Shown in pieces: positions 50,022 through 59,983 of a stretch of DNA of 64,000 nucleotides; the stretch's first letter is position 1; each line of letters starts with the position of its first letter. Location of the stretch: the NCBI RefSeq assembly GCF_026262505.1, contig NC_067204.1, positions 3,195,797 to 3,259,796 of the forward strand, written 5' to 3'. Under the pieces are notes generated by a model. It was not told the origin of the DNA. It saw only the letters and a program-made list of their open reading frames with translations, and did not search any database. The position numbers were made by a program, and so were the translations under genes. The stretch is from Trichomonas vaginalis G3. Lineage: Eukaryota > Parabasalia > Trichomonadida > Trichomonadidae.

Positions 50022-50142
50022 TTATGTAAGAATAAAAAAATTAAAAAATAAATAAAAATAAAGTTTATTTTTTTAAAGTCCATAAAATGAATTAAGAACA
50101 CATAAATTTTTATCATCTGCGACGTGACGAATACATTTTAAT

Positions 50143-50770
50143 TTACTCAAAGAATGCGTACCCTGATACATTAAATCTAATTCCTGTCTTATTTAATTTC
50201 ACAACTTTGAAAAGGAATGTATGAATAGCTATAAAATGATGAGATGATGTTTTATGGGTTGCTTCCATTTTTTCTGAAATAAATGAATAAATATAATGTT
50301 TATAAGTTTTCATATCTTTTATGTTCTTAATAACGAATGGTATAGACTTTTCAACTTCGTCTTCCTTCGGTGCTGTTCTTTCATATGAAACATTATTGGT
50401 ATCTTCAATAATGAAACCACAATCGCATAAAATTTTATATGTACCAATTGTTTCTTTTGATATTTTATCTAACAAATCAAAAACTTTATCAACACCTGTA
50501 CATTTATTTAAATAATAATTTGTGTAAATATCATGGTCTTCTTTCTTAATCGTATTTGTTGCATATGTTACATTTTTCAGTGCTTTTTTGAATTTTTTCA
50601 GAATCAAGAGGAGGTGAAAGTAATATACATGGATAATCTCCATCGTCAATAAATTGTAACTTATGTTTATGAATAAATTTAGTACCTTCTTCTGAAAGTG
50701 TTTCGTCTATTTCACCATCTAATAAATTTTGTGTGTGATTCTGAGACATAATTTTTATATCTTTCTTCAT
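50143..50770 (-). pseudogene. Polinton B hypothetical protein remnant
   Basis: Two overlapping open segments (50546-50770 and 50143-50649) carry DGDYPCILLSPPLDSEKIQK, a CNICNKY finger-like end, and a longer part with FDLLDKISKETIGTYKILCD and HHFIAIHTFLFKVVKLNK. The gene is broken. I do not recognise it; it does not show the His-Asp-Cys pattern of the adenain-type protease usually expected in Polintons. Confidence 0.4.
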
Positions 50771-50851
50771 GAGATTTTTGAACTGCTGATTCTGAAGCTG
50801 GGATATTCATTAAACCCTCTACTTCATTTTCATTATATTTTTCAACTTCTC

Positions 50852-51037
50852 TTAATTCCTTAATTTTTCATCTATTTCATCTCTTATTTTTTCCAGTCTT
50901 TCAATTTCATCATATTCATCATCTTGAATCCGTTCTTCATAATATTCAGGGAAAACATCAGGTTCTTTAGGTTTTTCTTCTTCAGATGTGGGATATAAAA
51001 AATTTATAACATCATCTTTATTCATTTTTCCAATCAT
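50852..51037 (-). CDS. Polinton B small acidic protein, 61 aa
   Basis: MIGKMNKDDVINFLYPTSEE, a Glu/Asp/Pro middle (KPKEPDVFPEYYEERI) and a coiled-coil end (EIERLEKIRDEIDEKLRN). Coding-like but unknown. It may be a fragment of a larger gene reaching to 50800. Confidence 0.4.
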   Translation of the reverse strand: MIGKMNKDDVINFLYPTSEEEKPKEPDVFPEYYEERIQDDEYDEIERLEKIRDEIDEKLRN

Positions 51038-51045
51038 AATCTAAA

Positions 51046-51183
51046 TCATTTAAAAACTCTGCGAATTTTTTGACAATTTCTTAAATAATATTTATTAACT
51101 TCATAACCCGCCTCCTCTAATATATCCTTTATTTCCTCGTTTGGTGATCCTAATTTTTTAACGTTGTTAGTTTTGACACTCAT
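51046..51183 (-). CDS. Polinton B small protein, 45 aa
   Basis: ATG at 51183 follows an AT-rich leader. MSVKTNNVKKLGSPNEEIKD, ILEEAGYEVNKYYLRNCQ, basic end. It is adjacent to the right TIR. No family recognised. Confidence 0.4.
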   Translation of the reverse strand: MSVKTNNVKKLGSPNEEIKDILEEAGYEVNKYYLRNCQKIRRVFK

Positions 51184-51244
51184 TTCATACAAAATAAAAA
51201 AATAAAATAATAAACATAACTAAGTTTTAATTTTTCGTAAGAAG

Positions 51245-51993
51245 TTTATTTTCATTCATGAATGATAATTATATCTGATTTCTTTATTCTCTCGTACATA
51301 CTAGATTTGAAGAATTCAGAACTTTTACCATAATCTCCTAAATGTTTTCTTATCCCTAACGTGTGCCAGTTATTATATGAAACTGAATAAACTTTATCTT
51401 TATCTTTACACCTTTCATCACTTCCAATATATTTATATCTCAGTTTTGATTTTGCATTTTCATATTCATTAGCGTTTAATAATTCACAGTCTTCCTTTTT
51501 AAATTGATGTTTAAGATATTCAGGATTTAATACTCTACGTTTATATGCTCCTAACTTAGTTCTAAAGGTTTTTCTACAAAATTTAGGAATTCCATCCTCT
51601 TTAATGTCATCAATGATTTCCATTTCATTATTTTCAATTTCTTCTTCTCGTTTATGAGGTCTTTGATTATGACTCCATTGATTCCATGAAATTAAATATT
51701 CTTTATCATTATATTTATACCTCATTAGCTTATTTTGGCTTTCATATTCATTTAATAATTCACAATCTTCATTTTTAAATTGAAGTTTAACCCATTCAGG
51801 ATTTAAACAATGTTTAATTAATCGCGGAATATCTGATATCATCTATATATAGATTATTTTATAAAAGATAAAAAATAAATTATTTTAAAATTAATGTTAA
51901 TTTTTTAATGATTTATAAATAAATATATTTTAATGCATCGTCTATATATAGATGCAACAAAAAAAGTCACACAACCCGCACTCATATACTACT
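51245..51993 (-). repeat. Polinton B right terminal inverted repeat
   Basis: The nearly exact complement of 33394-34147, ending CATATACTACT at 51993. It carries the second copy of the TIR gene. Confidence 0.95.
51252..51842 (-). CDS. Polinton B TIR-encoded protein with duplicated domain (right copy)
   Basis: The same protein as at 33545-34132 over almost its entire length, reading inward from the right end. Both copies therefore point toward the centre of the element. It is open in this copy apart from a differing C-terminal end; see the left copy for domains. Confidence 0.6.
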   Translation of the reverse strand: MISDIPRLIKHCLNPEWVKLQFKNEDCELLNEYESQNKLMRYKYNDKEYLISWNQWSHNQRPHKREEEIENNEMEIIDDIKEDGIPKFCRKTFRTKLGAYKRRVLNPEYLKHQFKKEDCELLNANEYENAKSKLRYKYIGSDERCKDKDKVYSVSYNNWHTLGIRKHLGDYGKSSEFFKSSMYERIKKSDIIIIHE

Positions 51994-51999
51994 ATTCAA
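51994..51999. repeat. Polinton B target-site duplication, right (ATTCAA)
   Basis: Matches 33388-33393 exactly. The pair brackets the element. Confidence 0.9.
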
Positions 52000-52246
52000 T
52001 GATATAAAGTTGGTCTGATCGAAATCTTAAAAATCGTAATGTTTCTAATTAAAAACAGATTTTTCTACGATATCAAGCTCAGTTTTTATCTCAAAAATGA
52101 TATTATTGTTTTATATTTTGAAAATCAAAGAAATATTATAGTTTGTATAGGTTAATTTCTAATGTAATTACAATTTTTATTCATATTAATAAATAAACTC
52201 TAATCGAAGTTTGTTCAATTGAATTTTTTTGTAAAAATCAAGCAAA

Positions 52247-52594
52247 TTATTCGTAGTTTGCAAGGATATTGCCTGTGATTCCATACTGATGGGTCTTTGA
52301 ATCAACTTCCTTAAGCTGGAATGTAGCGAGCAACTTCTTTGAATTTGCTTCGATAACTGTTGTCAAAACGAGGCCATCTTGGATTGGTTGGGCTTGTAAT
52401 GGATGCTTTGTTGTGTTAAATGGTAATAATGGTTCGTATTTCTTAAGAACATTTTGAACTCCTTCAACTTCTTCGTCAAAAATCTTTGCTTTTACTTTTT
52501 CAGTGAAGAATGGTTGAATGTTCTCTGTTTTCTTTGCTAATTCAAGGAAGTGCTCCTGGAATTTCTCTGCAACATTGATATAGTTGACACTCAT
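52247..52594 (-). CDS. NTF2-like protein, 115 aa
   Basis: Nuclear transport factor 2 family. NTF2 itself carries RanGDP into the nucleus. From the ATG at 52594 the order fits NTF2: helix VAEKFQEHFLELAKKTENIQ, then FFTEKVKAKIFDEEVEGVQN (matching the LYRDESMLTFEGEKFQGAQAI part), HPLQAQPIQDGLVLTTVIEA (the DAQP...GGILVLV strand) and ITGNILANYE (VLNDIFRLNY). Length is close to the usual ~125. Whether it is NTF2 proper or an Nxt-type mRNA-export partner cannot be told by eye. AAAAGTGACA lies 6 nt before the ATG. Confidence 0.7.
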   Translation of the reverse strand: MSVNYINVAEKFQEHFLELAKKTENIQPFFTEKVKAKIFDEEVEGVQNVLKKYEPLLPFNTTKHPLQAQPIQDGLVLTTVIEANSKKLLATFQLKEVDSKTHQYGITGNILANYE

Positions 52595-52600
52595 TGAAGT

Positions 52601-52610
52601 TGTCACTTTT
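52601..52610 (-). promoter_or_regulatory. AAAAGTGACA start-proximal motif (NTF2-like gene)
   Basis: Located 6 nt before the ATG at 52594, with TCA in between as a possible initiator. Same arrangement as at the BAP31-like gene. Confidence 0.5.
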
Positions 52611-53294
52611 ATTGAAGGGGCACATTAGAGTAATATAATGCGATTCTATAACAAATAAATCTAAAATCTGGAATCATAATAAAATATTATGATTTTGACG
52701 TCCAATCTATTTTCTTTATGAAAAATTGAATTCGTTTCTTATGAAAAACTTATATTTACAACAAAAAAGTGATTAAAACGTTGCACTATTTCTGATATGT
52801 ATAGGAGTTTGTCATAAATCCTTAAAAATTAATCAAAATTGATTAAAACTCAATAATTCGAGCTAAATTCGATTTAAATCAACGTAAAATGATGATTTAT
52901 TGATGAATGATTTTCCAAAATTTTTTCGAAATTAAAAATATTACTTGAAAAATTGTAGAAAAAATAATCAAAATTTCAATTTCGAAAAAATTTTGGAATT
53001 AAAAGAATGAATTTCCTAAGAATTAAATCGACAAAAAGTTCTAATAATAAACAAAATTATAATTTTATACCAAAAATATAGATTTTATTTGAAATTTGAA
53101 AATATAATTCAATAATTTTCTGAATTAGATAATAGTTTTAAGCCATTTCTCTCTAAAATTATGTTGCAAAACTAATACTACTCAATTTATAAAATTAAAC
53201 TAAAAGGATTAAAATAAAATATTAAATTTTAAGAAATATTAAGTCAGAAAATCGAGTAAATTAAAATAAAAATGTTTTTAAACATTAATAATGC
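52607..53294. other. AT-rich intergenic region
   Basis: No gene, RNA or structured repeat recognised apart from the start-proximal motif at 52601-52610. Confidence 0.65.
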
Positions 53295-55226
53295 TTACTG
53301 GCTCTGGTAGAGTTTCTCAATTGTTGACATGTATCTAAGTTCGAGTTTCTTCCTCTTCAACTTGAATGTTGGAGTCATGAACTCATTCTCCAATGTCCAA
53401 GGCGATGGTTCGATAGCGATGTTGTTAATTCTCTGGTAACCGAATAATTTCGACTCTGTTGCAGCGTTCTTGAGTCTTTCTAGGATCTCCTTCTTGAGTT
53501 CCGGAGACTCACAAGCCTGTTTGTATTCATCGTCTGTCATTTCGGTCTTATTGAAGAATTTGAGGACTTCTGCCTTTCTTGGAACGATGATTGCGACCAA
53601 GAATGTTCTTGATGAATCACCGTAAATGAAAGACTGTAAAACAATAGGTACACTATCGTAAACTTGAGAAAGAGATTCAGCAGCGACGTATTCACCTTGA
53701 GAAAGCTTGAAAATTGATCCCATTCTGTCGACGATCATGAGATAACCATCTCTATCCCATTTTCCGACGTCTCCTGTCTTAATCCATTTATGAGTTTCAT
53801 CTGTGAACAATTTCTTGGTAGATTCTTCATCGTGTAAGTATCCACTGGACAAGCACTGTCCGCCAATCAAGATTTGGCCGCAAAGAGGGTCATCGTAATC
53901 TTCGATTTCTTCTAACTTGACTTCTACGTTCTGTAGTGGGCCACCGATTGAGCCCTTCTTTATATGATGGATATCCGGTGGAGAGCAGATGTTTCCTGAG
54001 CCAGCTTCGGTTAATCCGTATCCGACTCGAACAGGAAGACCTGTTGCGACTTGTAGGAACTCCTGGATGTTAGGATCCATTGCAGCACCACCGACAACGA
54101 ACTGCTTGATGCATCCGCCCATCATAGCGTTAATTCTGTTAAATGCGATGATATCGAGTGGAAAAGTTGGTAAATAATGGTCGATGCAGAATTTCTTGGC
54201 GTACCAGCATCCCCAGAAGAAGGCCCTCGTTAGGGCTGATTTCTTAAGCTTTCCGGTGATTGCTTCGTTGAATCTGTACATTACACGCGGAACTGCGCAA
54301 AGATAGGTTGGCTTGAGGATCTTCATGTCTTCAATGAGCTTGGTAATGCCTTGGCTGATGAATCCGATCTGGCCACCGTAATATGCAGTAACTGATGAAG
54401 CAGATCTCTCAAAGACGTGGGCAAGAGGTAGGTAGGATAAATGCCTTGGATCCTTACCAAGGTCGATGTAGTTTGCTGCAGCAAGAATGTTAGAAACGCT
54501 AGCGCGATGAGAAATGATGACTCCTTTTGGATTTCCTGTAGTTCCTGAGGAGTAACAGATGAAGTGTGGGGCTTCTGGATCGATCTTGGGGAAATCATGA
54601 CGATTCTTCTTGCCGAGTTCAAAAACTTCATCATAAGTGACGAGTTTGATGTCAGTATTGTATTTTCCTTCAGGAACTGTGCCGATAACAATGATCAGAC
54701 GTAGGAAATACTTGTTTACGGAAACAATCTTCATTAATTTGTCAAGATTTGCTTGGGAAACGATACAGGCTTCCATTTGGGAATGCTCGAGGAGATAGTT
54801 AAGAGCATTAGGTCCGAGGGAGTCGTACAATGAAACAATGACGAATCCATACAAAGAGGAAGCGTCAATTGTATTAACCCACTCTGGGCAGTTTGTAGAG
54901 TAAATACCTAGTGTTTTTCCGAGAGTAATTCCAAGTTCCTGCAAGCCTGAGCCGATATTCAAAGCGATCTCTTCTCCTTCGGCGTATGTAATAAATTTAT
55001 AATCATCGCTCCACTTTTCCTGATCAATTTTATATCTATGACCAAGGTAAGGCTTATTTGCATAATTCTTGAAGAATTTAAGCGTGAAAGCCTGCATTTC
55101 TTGCATATCTGGCGGATTTTCGGCCGGGCCATCTGGATGATCTGGATGTCTCCTGATCGCAAATGGACTATCCTGCTCACCTGTTCCTAAAACTGAAACA
55201 GTAGTAACACTTTGTTGAGAACCCAT
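53295..55226 (-). CDS. Long-chain fatty acid-CoA ligase (ACSL type), 643 aa
   Basis: Activates long-chain fatty acids: fatty acid + ATP + CoA gives acyl-CoA + AMP + PPi, feeding lipid remodelling. The AMP-binding P-loop CYSSGTTGNPKGVIISHR is at ~224-241, then YLPLAHVFER (~265). GYGLTEAG, the adenine-contact motif, is near 405. GDVGKWDRDGYLMIVDRMGS, with the ATP-ribose Asp and hinge, is near 490, and FKLSQGEYVAAE follows, as in eukaryotic ACSLs. Length matches the family (650-700). There is no membrane anchor; instead the protein starts MGSQQSVTT, a good N-myristoylation signal, suggesting membrane tethering by lipid. Intact. Confidence 0.95.
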   Translation of the reverse strand: MGSQQSVTTVSVLGTGEQDSPFAIRRHPDHPDGPAENPPDMQEMQAFTLKFFKNYANKPYLGHRYKIDQEKWSDDYKFITYAEGEEIALNIGSGLQELGITLGKTLGIYSTNCPEWVNTIDASSLYGFVIVSLYDSLGPNALNYLLEHSQMEACIVSQANLDKLMKIVSVNKYFLRLIIVIGTVPEGKYNTDIKLVTYDEVFELGKKNRHDFPKIDPEAPHFICYSSGTTGNPKGVIISHRASVSNILAAANYIDLGKDPRHLSYLPLAHVFERSASSVTAYYGGQIGFISQGITKLIEDMKILKPTYLCAVPRVMYRFNEAITGKLKKSALTRAFFWGCWYAKKFCIDHYLPTFPLDIIAFNRINAMMGGCIKQFVVGGAAMDPNIQEFLQVATGLPVRVGYGLTEAGSGNICSPPDIHHIKKGSIGGPLQNVEVKLEEIEDYDDPLCGQILIGGQCLSSGYLHDEESTKKLFTDETHKWIKTGDVGKWDRDGYLMIVDRMGSIFKLSQGEYVAAESLSQVYDSVPIVLQSFIYGDSSRTFLVAIIVPRKAEVLKFFNKTEMTDDEYKQACESPELKKEILERLKNAATESKLFGYQRINNIAIEPSPWTLENEFMTPTFKLKRKKLELRYMSTIEKLYQSQ

Positions 55227-55819
55227 TCTAAAAAATTAATGCAAAATTGACATTTCAAGAAAAAAAAAATTCAATTGATCTCACATCACCTGATAACTTT
55301 GATATCGTAAATATATTAATCTTTTTTATTTATGAAGAAAAACACTCCGATTAGATTGAATACTTTATAAAATTTTGTCAATTTTTTATGTAAATTCTAC
55401 GGTCTAACCAATAGTTTTTTCGCCGAAAAAGGGAGTCAATAAATACAACAGTGAAATGAGCACATCTAATATTAGTGATATTTCATTATTTCTTGATTGA
55501 GATTCATTAAATTTTCAAAATTTCATTTAAATTTACCTAATAGTCTTCATGTTGGTAACTTCTTGATTGAGATATGAAACACCTACTATCTAGTAATTAT
55601 ATATTTGATCGAACAATTACGTTTAGTACATAATAATTTCATATTTCAATGATATATTTTTTCAAAAAAAGAGCATTATTCGTTTATCAGTTACTGCTCT
55701 TATCTGAGAATGTATTTATTGTCAAATAAACTTTCCAATACGTATCGAATTATAAAATTCGCGATTAGATTGAGATTATTGCCAAAATTTTGTAAACTTC
55801 AGAATTAAAATTTTTGACA
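55227..55819. other. AT-rich region between divergent genes
   Basis: No gene seen. It separates the acyl-CoA ligase and caspase-like genes, which diverge from it, so it must hold both promoters. TGTCAATTTTGCATTA precedes the ligase ATG and TTTTTGACA directly abuts the other. Confidence 0.55.
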
Positions 55820-56656
55820 ATGATAGAAGAATCGCATAAACTCCTTACTGACGCATTAATGGATCTTAATGCAATATCAACAGATATATCAAATATTGAA
55901 ATAGAACAAGCCATTGAAGGAGAAGAGCGAATTTGTTTCATTTGTTGTAATTCATATGAAAAAGAAGCGTTTTATTTAGGTCCTGCACCAGTAAACGACT
56001 CTATTACTGTTGCAAATTTTCATTTAAAACTAAATTATAAAATAATTCATATGCATAATCCACCTCCGAGATTATTTTTAACAAGTTTTGATATATTACT
56101 CGCATCAGATTTAAAATATCTTACAGTATTCTTCTGCGGCCATGGAAGTGTCAAAGATAATGAAGGCGTCATTGTTTTCGATAACGGATACATTCGATCT
56201 AGTACAATTACAAAGCATTTAAACTTACTTGGAAAGCCTGAATGCTGTAAGTTAATTGTATCAGATTGTTGCGGTGCAGAATCTGTTTGGTGTTCAGGAT
56301 CTATACCAAAGAATACAATTTCACTCTGTTCATCGCCTGGACTTAAACCATCGCTTCAGGCGAACGTTAAAGGAAAAGCCCAAGGATTATTTACATATTT
56401 CTTCTGGAAAACTGCTACAAAATTTAATGCACTTCCTCTTGCAGCCATTATACAGTCTGCAAATCAACATTTGAGGAAGTTTGGCCAAACAATTAAATGC
56501 GAAACTAATCCTGAAGATGTTATTGATCAAAGATTATTATCTTCGATTCAGGGAAGTGTCAACATTAACAAAATACTCGGACAATACAAGAATAGAAAGA
56601 AATTCTATCAAACATATTCAGAAGAATCGCTTACAAAAATTTCGAAATTCTTTTAA
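55820..56656 (+). CDS. Caspase-like (clan CD, C14/metacaspase) peptidase, 278 aa
   Basis: The catalytic His lies in TVFFCGHGS (residue ~108) and the Cys in LIVSDCCGAES (~150-151). The spacing and strands before each match metacaspases, with (Y/F)xxGHG and D(S/C)C. A ~35-residue Asp/Glu/Ile leader precedes the core. No C-terminal p10-like insert or C2/zinc domain is seen, so it is a compact single-domain form. FSSP-like substrate loops resemble SPGLKPSLQANVKGKAQGLF here. T. vaginalis has several such peptidases; cleavage after basic residues would be expected of metacaspases, but specificity cannot be read from sequence. I use the ATG at 55820, directly after TTTTTGACA. Confidence 0.8.
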   Translation: MIEESHKLLTDALMDLNAISTDISNIEIEQAIEGEERICFICCNSYEKEAFYLGPAPVNDSITVANFHLKLNYKIIHMHNPPPRLFLTSFDILLASDLKYLTVFFCGHGSVKDNEGVIVFDNGYIRSSTITKHLNLLGKPECCKLIVSDCCGAESVWCSGSIPKNTISLCSSPGLKPSLQANVKGKAQGLFTYFFWKTATKFNALPLAAIIQSANQHLRKFGQTIKCETNPEDVIDQRLLSSIQGSVNINKILGQYKNRKKFYQTYSEESLTKISKFF

Positions 56657-56995
56657 GGGTATAGTAAACTCAAAATTCTAGAGTTTTGAGAGTGCCAATA
56701 AACTCTATAGGCCTATATATATCTATATTTTAAAGGAGAGGTTACGCCATAATATTTGATATTATAAATTATTAATTCAAAATAAAAGTAGAAAATGAAA
56801 CTAATTTTATTCTAACCTATATAAATATATCAATAATCTAAAATGATTATAGTCTGAACTATATTTTACCAGATTATCAAATATAAGAGAAATGAAATAA
56901 GGCATAAAAATATCATAGCATAATTATTGGATAAATGCATTAATAAATTATTTATATCATAATGAGAAAAAATCAAAATAAGAAAATGAGCATAA
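56657..56995. other. AT-rich intergenic region
   Basis: No gene seen. CTCAAAATTCTAGAGTTTTGAG near 56668 is a short palindrome just after the caspase-like gene and may act at its 3' end. Confidence 0.5.
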
Positions 56996-56997
56996 TA

Positions 56998-58267
56998 CCC
57001 AGATTTGCTTTACTTTTACCACTCCCCATGTAATTTCTGGGGAAAACGATAATTCATTTTTTTATGGATGAATAGATCGTTTTCCTAGAAAGGACCTCAT
57101 ATCTCTGGCTAAAAAGAGTGTCAGATCCTAAATAGATTATTGATCTAGTGTACAAATCCAATAAAAAGCCTATTTTTTTGGCTTTTTTGGTGCTCATTTT
57201 TTCGAAGATCTACATGAATATGGGGAAACCATCGGATTTTTTTGGTTAACCCACATCTTCATGTAGTCTGGACTATCTTTCCTCGAAGGACCTCTTTACG
57301 GGTGTAAAAACTCATAAAGTTCTCAAAAGATTCATTCTCGATCTCCATGCTGAAAGAATTTACAATAAAAAAGAGATCTACGCATCAAACTACAGCCATA
57401 AATGAACTGAACCCCTAAAGCTCAGCTCTTAGTTTATCAAAAACGTCGAAATCCTTCTCATTGCAATCAAATTTTCTCAATAACTCATAAGAAAAATCGA
57501 ATTTTGATTAAGCCGATGTTATAGGTATCACAAATACTACAAACTTGAGCAATATCGAAATTGCCAGCAAAAGTTTGAAATTGCATTGCTCATATTTGTT
57601 TTGTAAACTAAAAATCTGCTTATATTATTCATTAATTTTTTATATATTATTCATATACTTTAATAAAAACAATACTATTTCACCTTAAAAATGAATTTCA
57701 TAAGTCAATATTATTTTTTTGAAAATGTATCAATTTTCGATTAAAACAACATGAGAATAAAATTTACGCAAAATTATTTTAAAAAATGGTTTTAAAAATT
57801 TACAATTGATGAAGAATAAGATTGCAAGAAGTTTTGAAGTTTAATTTTAAGAAAAAAAAATCGGATATTATTCATGGATCTAAGTAATCTGATATTTGAG
57901 TATCGGCACTATGCATAAAACATATATTTATAGTTTTTTTGGAGTTTTATGATTTTAAATATATTCAAATTTGGCAATCCAATAGATTTTTAAAAAATAG
58001 GTAAATAAAAATAGATTACATATGCAGCAGATTTAGAACATGAAACAAATCTTATAGTGACCCAAAAAAAAATTCATGATCCAAAAAAGAAAAAATTTGG
58101 CTAAATGGGAATCAAACCTTGGCATAATGAATCATTATGTCGGATGTTTCCACTACACTACACGGGCAGTTCGAAAAATACCCTTGGTGATTCTATTTAA
58201 TAGCTACTCCCAACGATAGGCGGTGTCCCCAGCTTTCGAGAGGTGGTAAAAGTAAAGCAAATCTGGG
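56998..58267. mobile_element. TA-flanked inverted-repeat element, 1.27 kb, non-coding
   Basis: CCCAGATTTGCTTTACTTTT begins at 56998 after TA, and its perfect complement ends at 58267 before TA; about 25 bp match at each end. The interior has no open transposase. It has several internal inverted repeats (GGAAAACGAT with ATCGTTTTCC near 57040-57082; CTACATGAA with TTCATGTAG near 57210-57265) and a tRNA-like block near the right end. Size and TA target fit a mariner-type non-autonomous element. It lies 47 bp from the transposase stop at 58315. Confidence 0.6.
58099..58167 (-). ncRNA. tRNA-like block inside the TA-flanked element
   Basis: On the - strand TAGTGTAGTGG is a perfect box A (58151-58161) and GGTTTGATTCC a near-perfect box B (58108-58118). 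A CATAATGATTCATTATG arm lies between, and a T6 run follows like a Pol III stop. Acceptor and T-stems do not pair fully and the anticodon loop is not canonical. A tRNA-derived SINE-like module or tRNA relic is more likely than a working tRNA. Confidence 0.45.
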
Positions 58268-58314
58268 TAATAATTTAATTAAAAACAAAAACAATAAATA
58301 AAATGTAATTTTCG

Positions 58315-59607
58315 TTAATCAAAGTCATCAATGTCTTCGTCTTCTGATTCCCATTCGGACTTGAAAACTTGATAATCTCCTCCTGGTACACTCTGAATGG
58401 ATTTTTTGTATTTGTTCTGTTTTTTAGAACCTTTTGTAACAGTTTTTTGTTTCAATATCATTTTGGAGTAACAATTCTCTTCAAATGATTTGACACAATC
58501 TTCTGGAAGTGGGGGAAGATGTAATGCTTTTTGTATATCTCCGAGAAAATGCTCTGGATCATTCCATTCTAAGATTGCAACGTTAACTCTAATGTTAATG
58601 TTCTTCCAGGCTCATGATTTGTCCAAATAGCATGCAATTTTGGAGTTAAACGCTTCATTCATGCAGGTAGATCCAATGGAAGAAACTTTGGAAACTATGG
58701 GTGTCCATTTGTGAACCCAGTCATAGAGCATGAATTGAAGTTGGATCGAATTGACACCTTTTTGCCATTCAAAGCATTTGTAATTGTGCGGTTCGCAAAA
58801 AGAATGATTGCCTACGTAATGGTAGACACAATTCTCCCACATTTTCGTACGTTTGTCAATATTTTCTTCGGCAAAACATGACCAAAGCCACATACTTAGG
58901 CTTGCATTCAGACCCCAGAAAGGTCTCTCTATTTTTTCAATCTTCTGAGTCTTGTCGTTGAAAACTTCAACTGTCTTATGAGAAGCTGAGAACTTTGTAA
59001 AATCTTTTGAGATATTTTTTGATACATGACCTGGATCGAATCTTTCAAGATGAGAGACGCCAAATTCTTTAAAGACAGAGACACTTTTGTTATCTCGGTC
59101 TTTAATAATCTCTTTAACATCTTTCAAGATATTGTATTTCTTTAATTGCTTCAAGATGATTCGAGTTCCAGCACTTTCCATATTGTTGGAAGCTCCGGAA
59201 TACTGAGCATGCTGTCTGTTTCCACCAATATGGTTGATGTTCACGCATGCAAGAACTCTTTTTGTGACAGCATCGAGCGCAGTTACTGTACAACTTGGCG
59301 AGTTTCGCCTGTGCGTCCATCTTGCATCAATGGATAAGTAACCACTGAAGGACTTTCTCGACAGCATTAGGGAAATACTTTTAAGTCTTCTAATCTTATC
59401 GTCACAAAATCTCTGTTGTCTCATGACACCACTCTTCACAGGGGGCTTAGTTCCACAAAGAGAAAGAAAGCGAGCACCTTTTGTATATGGCATTCCGGTC
59501 ATTATGCAAGCACCAAGCATCTGTCGCGCTGAGAGTCGACGACGTTCGTGGAGTAAAATGTTATGCATTGCCTTTGTTTTCCGTTTTGGGTGAACAATAT
59601 GGCCCAT
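58315..59607 (-). pseudogene. DDE transposase, Kolobok/Mutator-like, one in-frame stop
   Basis: The N-terminal 331 residues are open. Catalytic-type landmarks: SIDARWTHRRNSPSCTVTALD (first Asp), NNMESAG, then IIKDRDNKSVSVF (second Asp) and LERFDPGHVSKN, and NEAFNSKIACY (Glu). The S.NMES/DRD/DPGH pattern matches Kolobok-type and related DDE transposases. A TGA at 58612-58614 interrupts the frame. It continues in the same phase for ~98 codons (AWKNINIRVNVAILEWNDPE ... ESEDEDIDDFD) to a TAA at 58315, so a CGA-to-TGA change is the simple explanation. I found no convincing terminal repeats or TTAA pair. The gene may also lack its first residues. Confidence 0.75.
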
Positions 59608-59983
59608 ACAATGAAAATAAGCTCTTCATTTAGCAGCAGATAGAAATTATGAACAAACAGACAAGTTTCTTATTAAACATCATCCATAAATCAATGCGAA
59701 AAAATATATATGAAAAACGGTTCTTCATTTAGCATCATGGAAAATTGAAAGTAGTAATTGAAATTCTTATTTTACATGATACAAAGACCATCGATTGCTT
59801 CATTTTTAAGAGTAATGGAATGGTAAATAACAAATTAAAGTACGAAAAGGCGATAAAAAAAAGGAGAGATTATATACGTAAAAAAATCGTTTTATGAATT
59901 AAGCTTAATTATTTTTTTTATTTCTAATGAAATTAATCTTCGAAAATATCAGAAAAGGAAAGAATAGTTTTCCTATCATTATC
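59608..59983. other. Intergenic region
   Basis: TTCTTCATTTAGCA-like strings near 59627 and 59727 form a short direct repeat. No gene seen. Confidence 0.45.

Larger units (their letters stand above)
33394..51993. mobile_element. Polinton/Maverick element B, complete, 18.6 kb
   Basis: Both ends are present: AGTAGTATATGAGTGCGG at the left and its complement at the right, flanked by ATTCAA. Terminal inverted repeats are about 750 bp. Left to right it holds a TIR gene, virion genes on the + strand (small amphipathic proteins, major capsid, packaging ATPase, probable minor capsids, fibre) and a repeat-rich centre. Integrase and PolB follow on the - strand, then small genes and the second TIR gene. 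I see no adenain-type protease. The almost identical TIRs argue for a recent insertion. It is broken (about ten to fifteen breaks), some of which may be assembly errors in homopolymers. Confidence 0.95.

Noticed and set aside
34737-50770. Adenain-type cysteine protease expected in Polintons
   Set aside because: No segment shows the ordered His, Asp/Glu, Gln and Cys motifs in readable form.
59608-59740. Terminal repeats of the transposase element (TTCATTTAGCA strings)
   Set aside because: They are direct, lie on one side only and have no partner near 58300.
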